Source: Chrysemys picta bellii
Lineage: Eukaryota > Chordata > Testudines > Emydidae
Assembly (NCBI RefSeq): GCF_011386835.1
Contig: NC_088798.1
Location: 2,976,001-3,040,000, forward strand
Length of the DNA stretch: 64,000 nt
Direction: 5' to 3'
The notes below the pieces were generated by a model. It made no database searches, had not been told where the DNA came from, and saw only the letters and a program-made list of their open reading frames with translations. Position numbers and translations under genes: made by a program. Shown here piece after piece: positions 41,850-53,127 of the stretch; positions within the stretch are counted from its first letter, which is position 1; every line of letters begins with the position of its first letter.

Positions 41850-44740
41850 AAAGCAGCCGCGCTCTGATGTAGAGCCCTCTGGGGCTGTCGATTCAAACAG
41901 AGCTCCTCTCTCTCTGTCTCCATGCTTCGCGGGGTCCACCGTCCGCGGGCCCTCCTAGCTTTTTGCTGAGTGCCATGCTGCCTTGATGGTTCACCCTGAG
42001 CATGATAACGTGGCGGAGCAGAATCTGGAGGCCCAGGCGAGCTGTGTTTCCCGAAGGAGAACTCCAGAAGATCTGGGGATGTGCAGAGGAGCTGCAGGAC
42101 GTCTCGAGAGAGGTTCAACCAGCAAATTCCTCCCCCTTTGTCCTCGCTCCCGGAAAGAGATCACCCAAAAGGGCAAGGGAGAGACAAAGCTGGTAACCCC
42201 GACTCAGGATGGCCAGTGCAGACTCAGGGAGGCCAGCGAGTGCTGGAGAGCGGCTTGCACAGCGGGGTGGTGAAGGTCTAGGGCACGTTAGAAGTGGGAG
42301 TTCTGAGCATCCGTAGGGTCACCAGCAGCTGCATTCGCGAGTCTTGCCAGCACGTCCACCAGGACACAGGTGCCCCAGGACGCGGAGGGGATCTACGCAA
42401 GCCGCTGGAAGCAGCAGTGGGTTAACGCCGGTCCTCTCCCAGGCAGGTTCTCTCACCCCGACACGGCAAAGGGGACACTAGACACTACGTACTGGCTAAC
42501 AAGACAGGACTCGTGGACCCCACCACAGGCTGTTTAACAGCACGCTGCAACGTGGCACAACAGTTTAGGACAGGAGGTGAATCAGCGTCCAACCCAAACG
42601 GCAGCGGTAGGCGCCTTGTGCACCAAGAAACCCAGCGACGCCAGGCAGCACCAAAGCTGAGCTGCGTTTGCCAGACGTGCCTTCCTGGCAACTCAGCTCG
42701 CTCAGGGCACCCGCCGTCACCTCCCCGGCACACCTGCTCCGTGCTCTGAACTCCTGGGCCGAGATCTCCCGGATTCACAGTGCCGTGAGGGCAGCAATCC
42801 GCACACACGGGGCCTGGGGACCGGGCCGCCCGACCCGCTGGGTCTGGCTCGGCGCTGCGGGACGGGATCTCTCCATTCGCATATTACTGCCTCCACAGCC
42901 ATGGGCTGGAGACCTCGAGGGGCAGGACGGTGCATCCAGCAGGGGGCAGCGTTCCTCCCCCGCCCCTGTCATACGTAACATTCTCCCATCACGGCCCACC
43001 GCGGCTCCGCTGGGCCTGAACCCGGCCCCTGCCGCCTGTCGGGGTTCTCGGAGACGAACTTCTCCTGGCTGACTCTGACACCCCCGCCCTGTACATTTGT
43101 CTCAGGTGGGAGCACTGGGGTTCCCAGGCCCCAGTGGGTCTCTGAAGCTGCTCCCAGGGCAGCCCCCCAAGGCTCCCGGGGCCCAGCGCGTGGCTGCCCC
43201 GGGCGAGGATCAGCCCGGAGGTGCTGGGAAAAAGCTGGCTGTGCTGGGCCCAGCTGGAGAGCAGGGAGGAACCGCGGTACGCAACTCAGGGAGCAGCCAG
43301 TCCCGAGCGCCAGCCCCTCTCGGACTCCCATGGGGCCGGGTCTGGCGGGGAGCGCATGAGAGGGGGCCCAGACGGTTAGCCCGTGGCCTTAGGGAGGAGA
43401 CGCTGGCTAGGAGAGCCAGCAGGGACCAGATTCCTGCCGGGGGAGCCCTGCTGCCGGCGTGGCACGGTGCCTGGCACAGATTGGGCACCGAGTGGCTGAG
43501 AAAGCAAGAGGAGGGCGGGCAGCATGGTGGCCATGTTAACACTGGCACTGGGATCTAACCATGGTCCATACCCCCCAGGGAGCGGTCGATGGGCACCAGG
43601 CAGCTGGTAGCGGGTAGGTTCGTTGACACTCAGTGGAGTCCAGCTCAGGTCGTGTCCCCCCTTGCAAACCCCACCCCGGGCACTGAGCACACCAAGGGAC
43701 TGGGCTGCTAACGCCCAGCCCGAGCCCCCGCCCTGCTGCTGTCCTGGGGGAGCCTCCCAGCATGCAATGCCGTTCGCATTGCGACGGGCACCTCCGGCAC
43801 GCCCCCAGCTTGGCAGGCTCCGGTTCCCAGCGACAGCCTGTTCACCCGGTGCCCCCTGTGCGTAGAGCCAGTGCCACGTGAAATGTCCCCTCTCTGCCAG
43901 GCCACTCCTGCTCCTGGCTCCAACGAGAGCCAACAGCCTGGCCCGTCTTTCTTCCAGAGCCTGGCTAGACCCCGCCCCACTGCCCGCTCCATCACCGGCA
44001 GCTCTGCTGGCCCCCCCCAAGGACGTATGGATTTGTCCCCACAGCACCCCTGGGAGGCATCAGGATTAGCCCTATTGCAACAAGCTGGCTGCTGTGCGTC
44101 ACCGCTGCCCTCTCCTGCATGGAATCAGAACTGCTCAACGGCATGTCATAGGCCCTACACTGCCAGCAGAGATTCTCCTCTAGCTGCTATGGGAACGGCC
44201 TGCAGCTTTGGAGCACGAGGCTGGTGTGGCCGTGGTAAGCAGGCCGGGGACACGCGGGATGCCTCGGGCAATGAATAAAGTGAGGTAACTAAACCAAGGG
44301 AGGGAATGGCTTCAGAGCAGGATCCGCGCTCAGCCCTCGCGATGCACAAAGCTTTGCCCCGGTCTGGCCCTTGTGTCCCTGCTCCTCCCCAGCCCCGGGC
44401 CTGAGCCCGCGCTCGTCAGCCAGGAACAGCCTCAGCAAAGCCAGTACACGTTCCTGAGGCTCCCAGCTAACGGCTCCCTGCACCGGGCACCAGTGTGCAG
44501 TGCCACCAGTCAGTGCTAACCCAGAGCTGTGGGGCAGCATATGGGGCACTCGGGGGGAGGGGAATGCATGCACCCCCCCTCGGTCTGGAGGGGGAGCCAC
44601 TTTGGAGCGTGGCTTGGCCTGGTGGTACCGTGGCAGGGAGCTGGTTCAGAGCCCAACCAACGCCCTTCGTGCCCAGCTGGTAGGAGAGGGCTGCAGCGTC
44701 ACTGACTCTCTAGCGACCCCATCTGGCCAATGAAGCGTGT
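41850..44740. other. Intergenic sequence, no gene recognised
   Basis: Unique GC-rich sequence without supported exons or elements. Confidence 0.45.
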
Positions 44741-44744
44741 GAGT

Positions 44745-44830
44745 CTGGAGCAGAGGCTGGGACTCAGGAGAGCTGGGGAGTCTATTCTCAGCTCTGCCAC
44801 TGAGCTGGTGGGGGTCCTTGGGCATGTCAC
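44745..44830 (+). repeat. MIR/CORE-SINE-like element, left half
   Basis: 'gagtctggagcagaggctgg', 'gactcaggagagctggggag', 'ttctcagctctgccactgag', 'gtccttgggcatgtcac'. It is the left part of one SINE whose right part lies beyond the solo LTR. Confidence 0.82.
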
Positions 44831-45968
44831 TGTGACGTTGTGCAGTCTATATGGTTTTATAAAAATATAAGTGAATATAATGTAACTGGGATATGCTTCA
44901 TGCAAAAGGTCTCTTGTAAGGTATCATTACAAAGCTCATAATCTACTGAGTGTGATCATCTTATCTGTATAAATGTACCACTCTTGTATCTAAAACTAGA
45001 AATATAAAATGTAACTCTGAGGGCCTATTGTAATTATGTAAAGTGTGGGCCATTAATGATGGTTTGGAATCTTGATGACTCCCATTGTCTGCAGATGGCT
45101 GTATTTACCTGTGAGTCTTCCTGTATATGTGTGTGCTGGCAAGTGAGCAATGAAGTCTTGCAGTGACATGTGATCATGTCACCTGAACTGGAATCCATCT
45201 TTAAGCTGGTGCTTTTCCAGTGAGGGGGGGTGGAAACCCAGAGGGACAAAGGGTTCCCGCCTTATGCAAAAGATATATAAAGGGGGGAAGAGAACAGAGA
45301 GAAGGAGGAGCCATCATGAAGAATCCCCTAGCTATCACCTGAGCTGCAACAAGAGCTGTACCAGGGGAAAGAATTGTGCCCAGGCCTGGAAGGTGTCCAG
45401 TCTGAGAAAAAACTTACTGAAGCATCTCTGAGGGTGAGATTATCTGTATTCAGTTTGATTAGACATAGATTTGCGCATTTTATTTTATTTTACTTGGTGA
45501 TTTACTTTGTTCTGTCTGTTACTACTTGGAACCACTTAAATCCTATTTTCTGTATTTAATAAAATCACTTTTTATTTAGTAATTTACTCAGAGTATGTAT
45601 TAATACCTGGGGGAGCAAACAACTGTGCATATCTCTCTATCAGTGTTATAGAGGGCGAACAATTTCTGGGTTTGCCCTGCATAAGCTTTATACAGGGTAA
45701 AAAGGATTTATTTGGATTTAGACCCCATTGGGAGTTGGGCATCTGAGTGCTAAAGACAAGCACACTTCTGTGAGCTGTTTTCAGGTAAACTTGCAGCTTT
45801 GGGGCAAGTGATTCAGACCCTGGGTCTGTGTTGGAGCCAGACTGGAGCGTCTGGCTCAGCAAGACAGGGTGCTGGAGTCCTGAGCTGGCAGGGAAAACAG
45901 AAGCAGGGGTAGTCTTTGCACATCGGGTGGCAGCTCCCAAGGGGGTTTCTGTGATCCAACCCGTCACA
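44831..45968 (+). mobile_element. Solo LTR (1138 bp) inserted in a MIR-like SINE
   Basis: It begins TGTGACGTTGTGCAG and ends CCCGTCACA. The 5-bp target duplication GTCAC is at 44826-44830 and 45969-45973. A TATA box (TATATAA, 45274-45280) and AATAAA (45558-45563) give a U3-R-U5 layout. No internal region is present, so this is a recombination product of a full element. Open frames inside it are not genes. Confidence 0.92.
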
Positions 45969-46068
45969 GTCACTTCACTGCTTGCTGCCTCAGTTTCCCC
46001 TCCCACCCTTTGTCTGTCTTGGCTCTTTAGATTGTGAGCCCTGGCGGGATACCACTGGCTAAGCGCCA
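45969..46068 (+). repeat. MIR/CORE-SINE-like element, right half
   Basis: It continues the interrupted SINE: 'gtcacttcactgcttgctgc', 'ctcagtttcccctcccaccc', 'ctctttagattgtgagccct'. Rejoining across one copy of GTCAC gives the normal MIR order. Confidence 0.82.
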
Positions 46069-46069
46069 T

Positions 46070-46377
46070 CGATGGACCTATCTGCCATGAAATTATCTAG
46101 AGCTTTTCTGAACCCTGTTATAGTCTTGGCTTTCACAGCATCCTCTGGCAAGGAGTTCCACAGGTTGACTGTGCATTGTGCGAAGAAATACTTCCTTTTG
46201 TTTGTTTTAAACCTGCTGCCCATTAATTTCATTGAGTGAGCCCTAGTTCTTGTGTTATGCTAAGGCATAAATAACACTTCCTTAGTTACTTTCTCCGCAC
46301 CAGTCATGATTTTATAGACCTCTAGCATATCCCACCTTAGTCGTCTCTTTTCCAAGCTGAAAAGTCCCAGTCGTATT
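46070..46377 (-). repeat. CR1 LINE fragment, antisense, first part
   Basis: The plus strand shows antisense CR1: 'agagcttttctgaaccctgt', 'tctggcaaggagttccacag', 'gaagaaatacttccttttgt', 'cagtcatgattttatagacc' and 'tttccaagctgaaaagtccc'. It breaks at the GTATT target duplication of a solo LTR. Confidence 0.85.
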
Positions 46378-47491
46378 TGTGACGTTCTGTAGCTTGGGAG
46401 AGCATCTTGTAACCCCCCATATTCCTCTCTTGTATATAATCGTGATCTTACATATAAAGCAGGCCATGTAAGGTATGAGGGGAAAGGTTATGATCTGCTG
46501 AAAGTCATTTCTCTATCCGTACATGTGTATCATTAATGCATATGAAGTTATGAGTATTGTGTAGTAGGGTGGTCACTAAAACACACTGTAAATTGGGGAA
46601 TCAGCCAGAGATTAGCTCCCTAGAGGCAACAGCAAGGAAAGTAACCAACGCCCGGGCGGGGTGTCAAACATACCATCAGCAGCCATTGTCCAGGAAAGGA
46701 GCTGCAATGCAACAACTCACCTGCATGAGGCCCCACCAGGGGAATTGCTCAACCTTGTCTGGAGACTCAGCAATGGCCCAGACGTGCCTGGACTTGTGTT
46801 CCCCAAGCACCTGGACTGAGGGTATAAAACGGGCAGCGTGGACACATTCGGGGTCCTGCTCCTCTGCGGCAAGCAACCAGGACACGGAGAAGAAGACAAG
46901 ACTCCAGCAGAGAAGACTGGCCCAGGTTTAAGGAACAATCCTGTAGATGAAGGACGGCAACATCCAGTGGGGCGAGAAAAACTGATGAATCTAGTTGCTG
47001 CCAGTCTAATAGGGTTGAGAGGTTAGATAACTTTTTGCCTATCACTTAATATCACTTAAAATCTACCTGTTATAGTCAATACATTTGTTTAATTGTTTAT
47101 CTTTACCAGTGAGTTTGTATGAAGTGTGGGGCAAATGTGCTCAGGTTTTGCAAAGGCTGGTGTCTGTCCACTTTCCATTGATGAAGTGGTGAATCAATTA
47201 ATAAATCTGCCTTGCTCGTCTTGAGCAGTGCAAGACAGTATATTCCTGGGGTACAGTGCTGGGAGCTGGGGGGATTGGGCTGGTGCCTTTCTCTGGGTGA
47301 GTGGCTGTGGGAGCGTTCATGTAATCTAGCTGGGTGTGGGGCTCCACATGCGGTTGTGCTGAGTGATCACAGCGCCTGGAGAGGTTTGCTGGTCACTAAC
47401 AAGGCATTGTGAGAGACAGCCTGGGCTGGAGAGAGTTCAGGGGGCCCAGTGATCCCACGGTCCCAGGCTGCACCCCGGGGATCCCGTCACA
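46378..47491 (+). mobile_element. Solo LTR (1114 bp) inserted in a CR1 copy
   Basis: Ends TGTGACGTTCTGTAG and CCCGTCACA. Target duplication GTATT at 46373-46377 and 47492-47496. TATA box (TATAAAA, 46823-46829) and AATAAA (47200-47205). Related in its ends, but not closely in its body, to the 1138-bp LTR upstream. Confidence 0.92.
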
Positions 47492-47735
47492 GTATTAAAC
47501 TCTCCTCATACGGCAGCTGTTCCATACCCCTTATCATTTTTTGTTGCCCTTTTCTGAATCTTTCCAATAGATCTTTTTTGTGGCGGGGCGACCACATCAG
47601 CCCACAGTAGTCAAGGTGTGAGCGTACCATGGATTTCTGTAGCGGCAATATGATCTTTTCTGTCGTATTATCTATCCCGTTCTTAGTGATTCCCAACATT
47701 TGATCCCAAGAGTTGTTCAGCTTCTAATCAGACCA
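47492..47735 (-). repeat. CR1 LINE fragment, antisense, second part
   Basis: The CR1 continues: 'aaactctcctcatacggcag', 'ttgttgcccttttctgaatc', 'gcgaccacatcagcccacag'. Minus-strand translation gives MLGITKNGIDNTTEKIILPL then QKSMVRSHLDYCG, the C-terminal part of the CR1 reverse transcriptase ORF. Confidence 0.88.
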
Positions 47736-48790
47736 ATAAAAGTGTCATGAACTCCGCGTGGCTGGACTGAGAGTTCCCAGAGAAGGACTAGCAGGACTCC
47801 CTCTCAATGCGGCTGATTGGCCAATGCCCAGAATGGCATCTGTGGAGCACCACGCCCCCTGCAGGCAGGTTCTGCGGCGCTGACCAGGCCTGGACGAGGA
47901 CTGGGCGGGTCTGGACAGGGATTTCTTTGTGACTTCCCCACAGCTGCAGGAAAGGCTGCACACGCAGGTCCCAAGGCTGCAGATGGGTAACTAGCACCTG
48001 GCGCTATAATTGGCAAATATCTATCCCCTGACGAGGGAGTGAATCAACATACAGAGCCAGGGTTCACTGGTCGTGTGCACCACCGCCCTCTGCTGGATGG
48101 CCTGAGAACTGCCATTGCGGGTCATAGACCCCATGCTGCAAGGTGCTCACAGAGCTTTGCCTTCAGCTCCAGTGGAAGGGGCAGTGATTTGGGAGGAAAA
48201 GCCGGTGGGGTCTCTGCCCGGGGTTGCTTTGCAATGCCAACGGGCGGGCGTAGCTAGGCCTGCGAAGTGCTGGAAGGGTGTGGTGCTTGCTGAGAAGAGG
48301 CGGAAGAGCACGTGGCTGCTGTGACCTGGAGAAGGAAGAACTCAGCAGGTCCCAGGCTGGAGCCGGTCGCTCTGTCCCAGCCCTTAGAACAATGGCCCTA
48401 GCCGAGGTACAAACATCGCCCCGGGCTGCATTGTGCCGCTGGGCTCTCGGCATTAGAGACGGAGCCGGGCGCTTTGGCACGACAGCGGCACAGCACCGGC
48501 GTGCGGCTGCTTCCCGCAGGGGTCGGCCCAGTGTCCGTCCATCGGCCTGGCCACACCTCCAGCGGGGCTTGGGCACCCTGATGGCATCGCACGGGGCGCG
48601 AGAATTCTCCCAGCCATGAGCCGCAAACTAGGCCTGGCCCGAGGGGCTGAGGGGTGGTGGCACATGACCTGGAACCTTGGCATTTCTCAACGTAACCCAG
48701 TGACCTTAATGCTTCTCTTGGTGGGATTCTGCGACGCCCCTGCGGAGCACAACTCCCCTCCCCCGCCAGATAATGACTCTGCCCCGTCCG
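47736..48790. other. Intergenic sequence, no gene recognised
   Basis: Unique sequence. It contains a CTCF-like motif at 48083, listed separately. Confidence 0.45.
48083..48096 (-). promoter_or_regulatory. CTCF-like motif
   Basis: CCAGCAGAGGGCGG on the minus strand fits the CTCF core CCASYAGRKGGCR at every position. It lies about 10.5 kb upstream of the PTCH2 start. Confidence 0.45.
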
Positions 48791-48799
48791 GGATGCACG

Positions 48800-48875
48800 T
48801 CTCATCCTCCGCACAACACAGGTGGGGAAACTGCAGTGGGGCAGTGACTTGTCCCTGGCTGGGCTGCGCAGAGCG
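48800..48875 (-). repeat. MIR-like fragment, reverse orientation
   Basis: 'acacaggtggggaaactgca' followed by 'gcagtgacttgtccctggct' is the reverse of the MIR core. Short and diverged. Confidence 0.5.
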
Positions 48876-49339
48876 TGCCCCTCACGACACAAAACAGGGC
48901 AAGAGAGAGGAGAACAATCGAAGGAGACTCTGCTGTAAACAAAGCGCAGAAAGGGCCGACACCAGCGTCCCTCGGAGCCAGGGCCAGCGGCACGCGCAGA
49001 CAGTCTCCTCCTGCGCATGGGGCCAGGCCCCCAGAGACTGAGACCCGCAACGTGCCCAGATGCGTCCGCAAGAGACGCGGATCCGGCCCTGCGAGAACCT
49101 CAGCCGGGACTGGGGCAGCGTTAGTAATGGCACAGGCACCAGGCGGCTGCTAGTCCCCTTGGAAGCCAAAGGGAAACCCAGCGAGATGAGAGCGAGTGGG
49201 TGGATGCTCCAGGGACGGACGGACAGACGGACAAGCCATCTCCGCTCCATTGCCACTGTAACCCAGCACGGCCTGCTCCTGCCGCGGGTTCTCTAGGGCT
49301 CTGGCATGGGCTCTAGGGTTTTCCCCCTTTTCTTTTGGG

Positions 49340-49478
49340 AGATGAAACCCGTGCCCCCTGGAGCTCCCTGTCTGGAAGCTGGCACGTCTCCTGGCACGGC
49401 CGCTGCCCTCTTGGGGACCCTGGGCAAACCCCTGCTTCTCTGGGCCTCGGTTTCCCCATCTGTGAGCTAGAGACAAGA
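49340..49478 (+). repeat. MIR-like fragment
   Basis: 'ggaccctgggcaaacccctg' and 'gcctcggtttccccatctgt' in MIR order. Confidence 0.6.
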
Positions 49479-50214
49479 ATTCCCACCGCCCATAGTGGGG
49501 CGTGGGGAGGGACTGGGCGCTCTGTCTGTTGTAGCCCGTCCATAGTCACTGTGCCCGCGAGGGCGTTACCGGGGCCAGAGCTGCTGAGAATGTAAGCGCA
49601 GTGGGACGGGTGGAGGGCGGGTAGGGGTAATGCCAGCTCCCTGCACTCATGGTCTTGCCAGTTTGTGTCCCCCCCCCCCCCCCCCCGCAGCTGCAGAGGC
49701 CTCTGGGAAGTGGGGGAGGGGAGGGGCGGTCGCTCATGGGAGATCATCCAATCCCCTGCCCTGTCTGACGCCTCCCACCGCTGGCCTGGCCCAGCCTTCA
49801 GGGCCTGTGATCCCTGGGGGTGCAAACGGGGCAGGGAGGGGTCAGAGGCTCAGGGGAGAGGGCTGGCCGGACGGGCGGGGAGGAGCGCGCAGGGGGTTGG
49901 CACAGACTTCCACCCAGGATCCCCAGTGCCCAGCCCCCGACGAGCCGCGCTCTTTGGGACACTGCCAGCCGTGCCATGCGCAGGCCCACAGCCTCCGACG
50001 GGCAAGTGAAACGCCACCCTGCGCGGGCACCGGGAGAGGCTGCCAGCTCCCCACCAAGCCGCAGGCAAGGGGCCCGATTCAGCCGCACGCTCCTAACTCC
50101 CCTGGGCTGGCCCCTGCCCCGCCGGCCCGGGAAGACAGAGGCGGTGCGGATGGGTGGGTGGGAGCCGTCACCCAACCTCCACTGGGCGCACCAAGGTGGG
50201 GCGGGAGCCTGGCT

Positions 50215-50368
50215 TCACTGCTGCTGGACACTGGGCTGGGACTCAGGAGATCTGGGCTCGATTCCCAGCTCTGCCCCTAGGTGACCTCGGGCAAGTCACA
50301 TCCCTGCTCCCTGCCTCGGTTTCCCCTCCCACTCTCAGCCTGTTTAGATTGTCAGGTCTCCAGGGCCA
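50215..50368 (+). repeat. MIR-like SINE copy
   Basis: A good partial copy: 'gctgggactcaggagatctg', 'gattcccagctctgccccta', 'ggtgacctcgggcaagtcac', 'tgcctcggtttcccctccca', 'tgtttagattgtcagg'. Confidence 0.72.
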
Positions 50369-51585
50369 TAAGCCAGGCAAATGACTCCAGCCACAGAAAC
50401 GCTGCCTTCTCTCTCCCAGGGGCTGGTTCCTGTCCGGTTGGCCAGGGCCTCTGGCCCCCAGGCCCAGACCCACGTGCTGGGCTAGACCAGCCCACGTCCA
50501 CTCAAGGTCTCCAGCCGGCCCCTGTGAACACCCAGCCCCACGGGCTCTGCCCCTGCCCTGCCTGCCCGTAGTATAGCAGGTCCTTCCAGCCCGGCAGGGA
50601 CGGGAGGGCACAGGCTGGGCACTGCCAGCTCAGCCCAACGCCACAGGGAGTGGGGGGTGGGAGCAAAGCGTTCTGGGCAGAGGGCTTCTGCCCCCAGCCT
50701 GAATTCCAGCCCTCCCGGGTGGCCGGGTCTGGCGCTCGCAGCGAGTGCCCCATGCAGTTGGCACCAGCCTAGCGGGTGTCTCAGGAGCCCCGGGCTGTCT
50801 AGAAGGAAGCCAGTGTTCTCCTGCACATCTGTGGGGGGCTCAGACGCCCCGGTGATGGGCCTGTGCAAAATGGGCATAGGCCAGTTAATGCCGGGGCTAG
50901 TGGGGTAGCTGCCCATTAGGAGACACAGCCTTTCATGGCCCAGTCCCACCCCCGGACCTATCCCACCCTGTGAACCAGGCCTGCCTGCTCGGCCACACCT
51001 GACTCATCAACGCCAGCCTCGGGGGACGGCCCTGCAGGAGGCCAGGGTGCTGGAAGAGCGGCCCATGCCTATTGCCACGCTGACCATGTGCTTCAACATG
51101 GCACCAAGGACAGCACGTGGAGCCGCCTGCTTCCAAAGCCCTTGCCACATCAGCCCTGGGGGAATTGCTGTGAGCAGTATAGGGCATATGACACACAGTG
51201 GAGCAGTGCTGACTGCGTCCAGCAGGGGAAGAGGTGTCGCAGCCACACTAGGCAGCCCAGTGCTAATATGGGCACACTGGGGGCCTGGCCAGGCAGGAAC
51301 ACCCCAGTAGTGCCAGGGAAGGTGGAAGGTTATCAGTGCCCGCTGCAGGACGGGGCGCCCTGTGGCTCCCTGGCTTGGCCCCCGTTAGCACAGACAAGGG
51401 CACCTGCCTATGGCCTAGGGGTGCCACCAAAACACACAGGCACGGCCCAGTCGCATGAGCTGGGGGTGAGCCAGACGGCCCCGACCCAGGCACACAAGGG
51501 GCTTTGCATGGATGCTGCGGAGGAGAGGGCCCCCGGCGCGTGCCACAGCCCGGCACTCCCTGGGATTCGCTGCCGCCCACCCGGC
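50369..51585. other. Intergenic sequence, no gene recognised
   Basis: Unique GC-rich sequence. No exon or element supported. Confidence 0.45.
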
Positions 51586-51587
51586 GC

Positions 51588-51955
51588 CAGCCTGTCACCC
51601 CCACCCCCCGCACGCCCGGCCGAGCCCCGTGCCTGGGGGCAGCCTGTCACCCCCACCCCCCCACACGCCCGGCCGAGCCAGCCTGTCACACCCCCCCCGC
51701 ACGCCCGGCCGAGCCCCGTGCCCGGGGGCAGCCTGTCACCCCCACCCCCCCACATGCCCGGCCGAGCCCCGTGCCCAGGGGCAGCCTGTCACCCCCACCC
51801 CCCCACATGCCCGGCCGAGCCCCGTTCCCAGGGGCAGCCTGTCACCCCCACCCCCCCACACGCCCAGCTGAGCTCCATGCCCAGGGGCAGCCTGTCACCC
51901 CCACCCCCCCACACGCCCGGCCGAGCCCTGTGCCCGGGGCCCCCCTGTCACACAT
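51588..51955. repeat. 53-bp minisatellite
   Basis: Six to seven units of about 53 bp ('cccggccgagccccgtgccc' then 'ggggcagcctgtcaccccca' and a C-run), one unit shortened. Length differs among units mainly in the C-run. Confidence 0.92.
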
Positions 51956-52284
51956 GGGCAGCTGGTGGGACTGGGGGTTGGGACAGGCACAGGGACAGAT
52001 TCCTCCCTGAGCCCCAGGTATTACCCAGTGGCCTGTCGGCTGGCAACGGGCACCACGGGCTCCCAGCAGCCCTGGCTCGTGGGGTCTCTCCCTAGGTGAG
52101 GGCGGGAGGTGGATACATTGGGGTCACCCCAAACCAGCGAGGGGATGAGGTGGGGGCCACTGGCCCCCGGCCGGGGGGGGTTGTTTTGTTTACAGAGCTA
52201 AACAGATCCTTAGCAGCCACCCTAGCGCGTGGAGGTGGGGCCGGGCGTCCCCACGCCCCCTCAGGAGCCAGCGGCCCTGCCACC

Positions 52285-52405
52285 CACCGCCAGCCCCCGG
52301 ATTAATTATGCTAATGGATTTCTTTCTTCCTTTGTCACCCTAATGAATGGGCCCCTTTAAGATGGCGAGGCCCTTTGTCTGGCCCCTTTTTAAGGGCTAG
52401 TGGCG
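52285..52405. promoter_or_regulatory. Candidate conserved non-coding element
   Basis: 'ggattaattatgctaatgga', 'cttcctttgtcaccctaatg', 'gcccctttaagatggcgagg', 'ggcccctttttaagggct'. It contains TAATTA, CTAAT, a YY1-like AAGATGGCG and a CTTTGT SOX-like core in a CpG-poor island. Non-repetitive. Confidence 0.35.
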
Positions 52406-53125
52406 GGTGGGGGCAAGCAGGTGGCAGGGCCCCCAAACAGGCCCTTTTGTCGTCCTTGGGGGGCTTTTTTGGGGGGCTGGTTTGGGATGCAAGGGGGGGG
52501 CAGGCCAGGAAACTCCTTCAGCGGCTTAACAGCACTGGCCGACCCCGGTGCTGCAAACAGCCCCAGTGCTGGGGCCGTGCTCGCTGCGGTCCCGCCCCCC
52601 CGGGTCCCCTCCAAGAGCCCCCCCAAGACCCCCCCAAGGGCCCCTCCAGGAGTCCCACCCCCAGCCCCCACCGAGAGCCCTCCATGGCTGGGTGGGACGG
52701 GGCCCTGCAAAGCCCCCGCTGGGGATTTACCCCTGATGCCAGGATCGGGCTCTTCTCCCTCGGGGGGTTCGGAGCCGGCTCTCCCCAGCCGAGCGGGGTG
52801 GGGCGGACACATTCACGCCCTGGCAGTCGTTTGGATGAGGGTGGCTCTGGGCGCCGCCTGGCAAGGGCAGGGCCCGTCCTGCCCACGTGGTTCTAAGAGG
52901 GCCCCCAGGCCGCCCCGGAGCAGAGCCAGGCCCCCAGAGCAGGGCCCAGCTGAGAGCTGCTCCCCCTGCCCCCCCATTGCAGCCCAGGCTCAGGCTAGTC
53001 ATGGCTGAGGCTCTCCCCGCAGCGCAAAGCAGGGAGGCCTCGGCCTGCTGGGGGGGCGCTGGGGGGCTGCAGACCCCAGAGCTAGGATAGTGGGGGGTTA
53101 TTGGTGGAGTGCATCAGCAAAGGTG
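52406..53125. other. Intergenic sequence, no gene recognised
   Basis: GC-rich, partly C-run sequence with overlapping compositional frames only. Confidence 0.4.
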
Positions 53126-53127
53126 GG

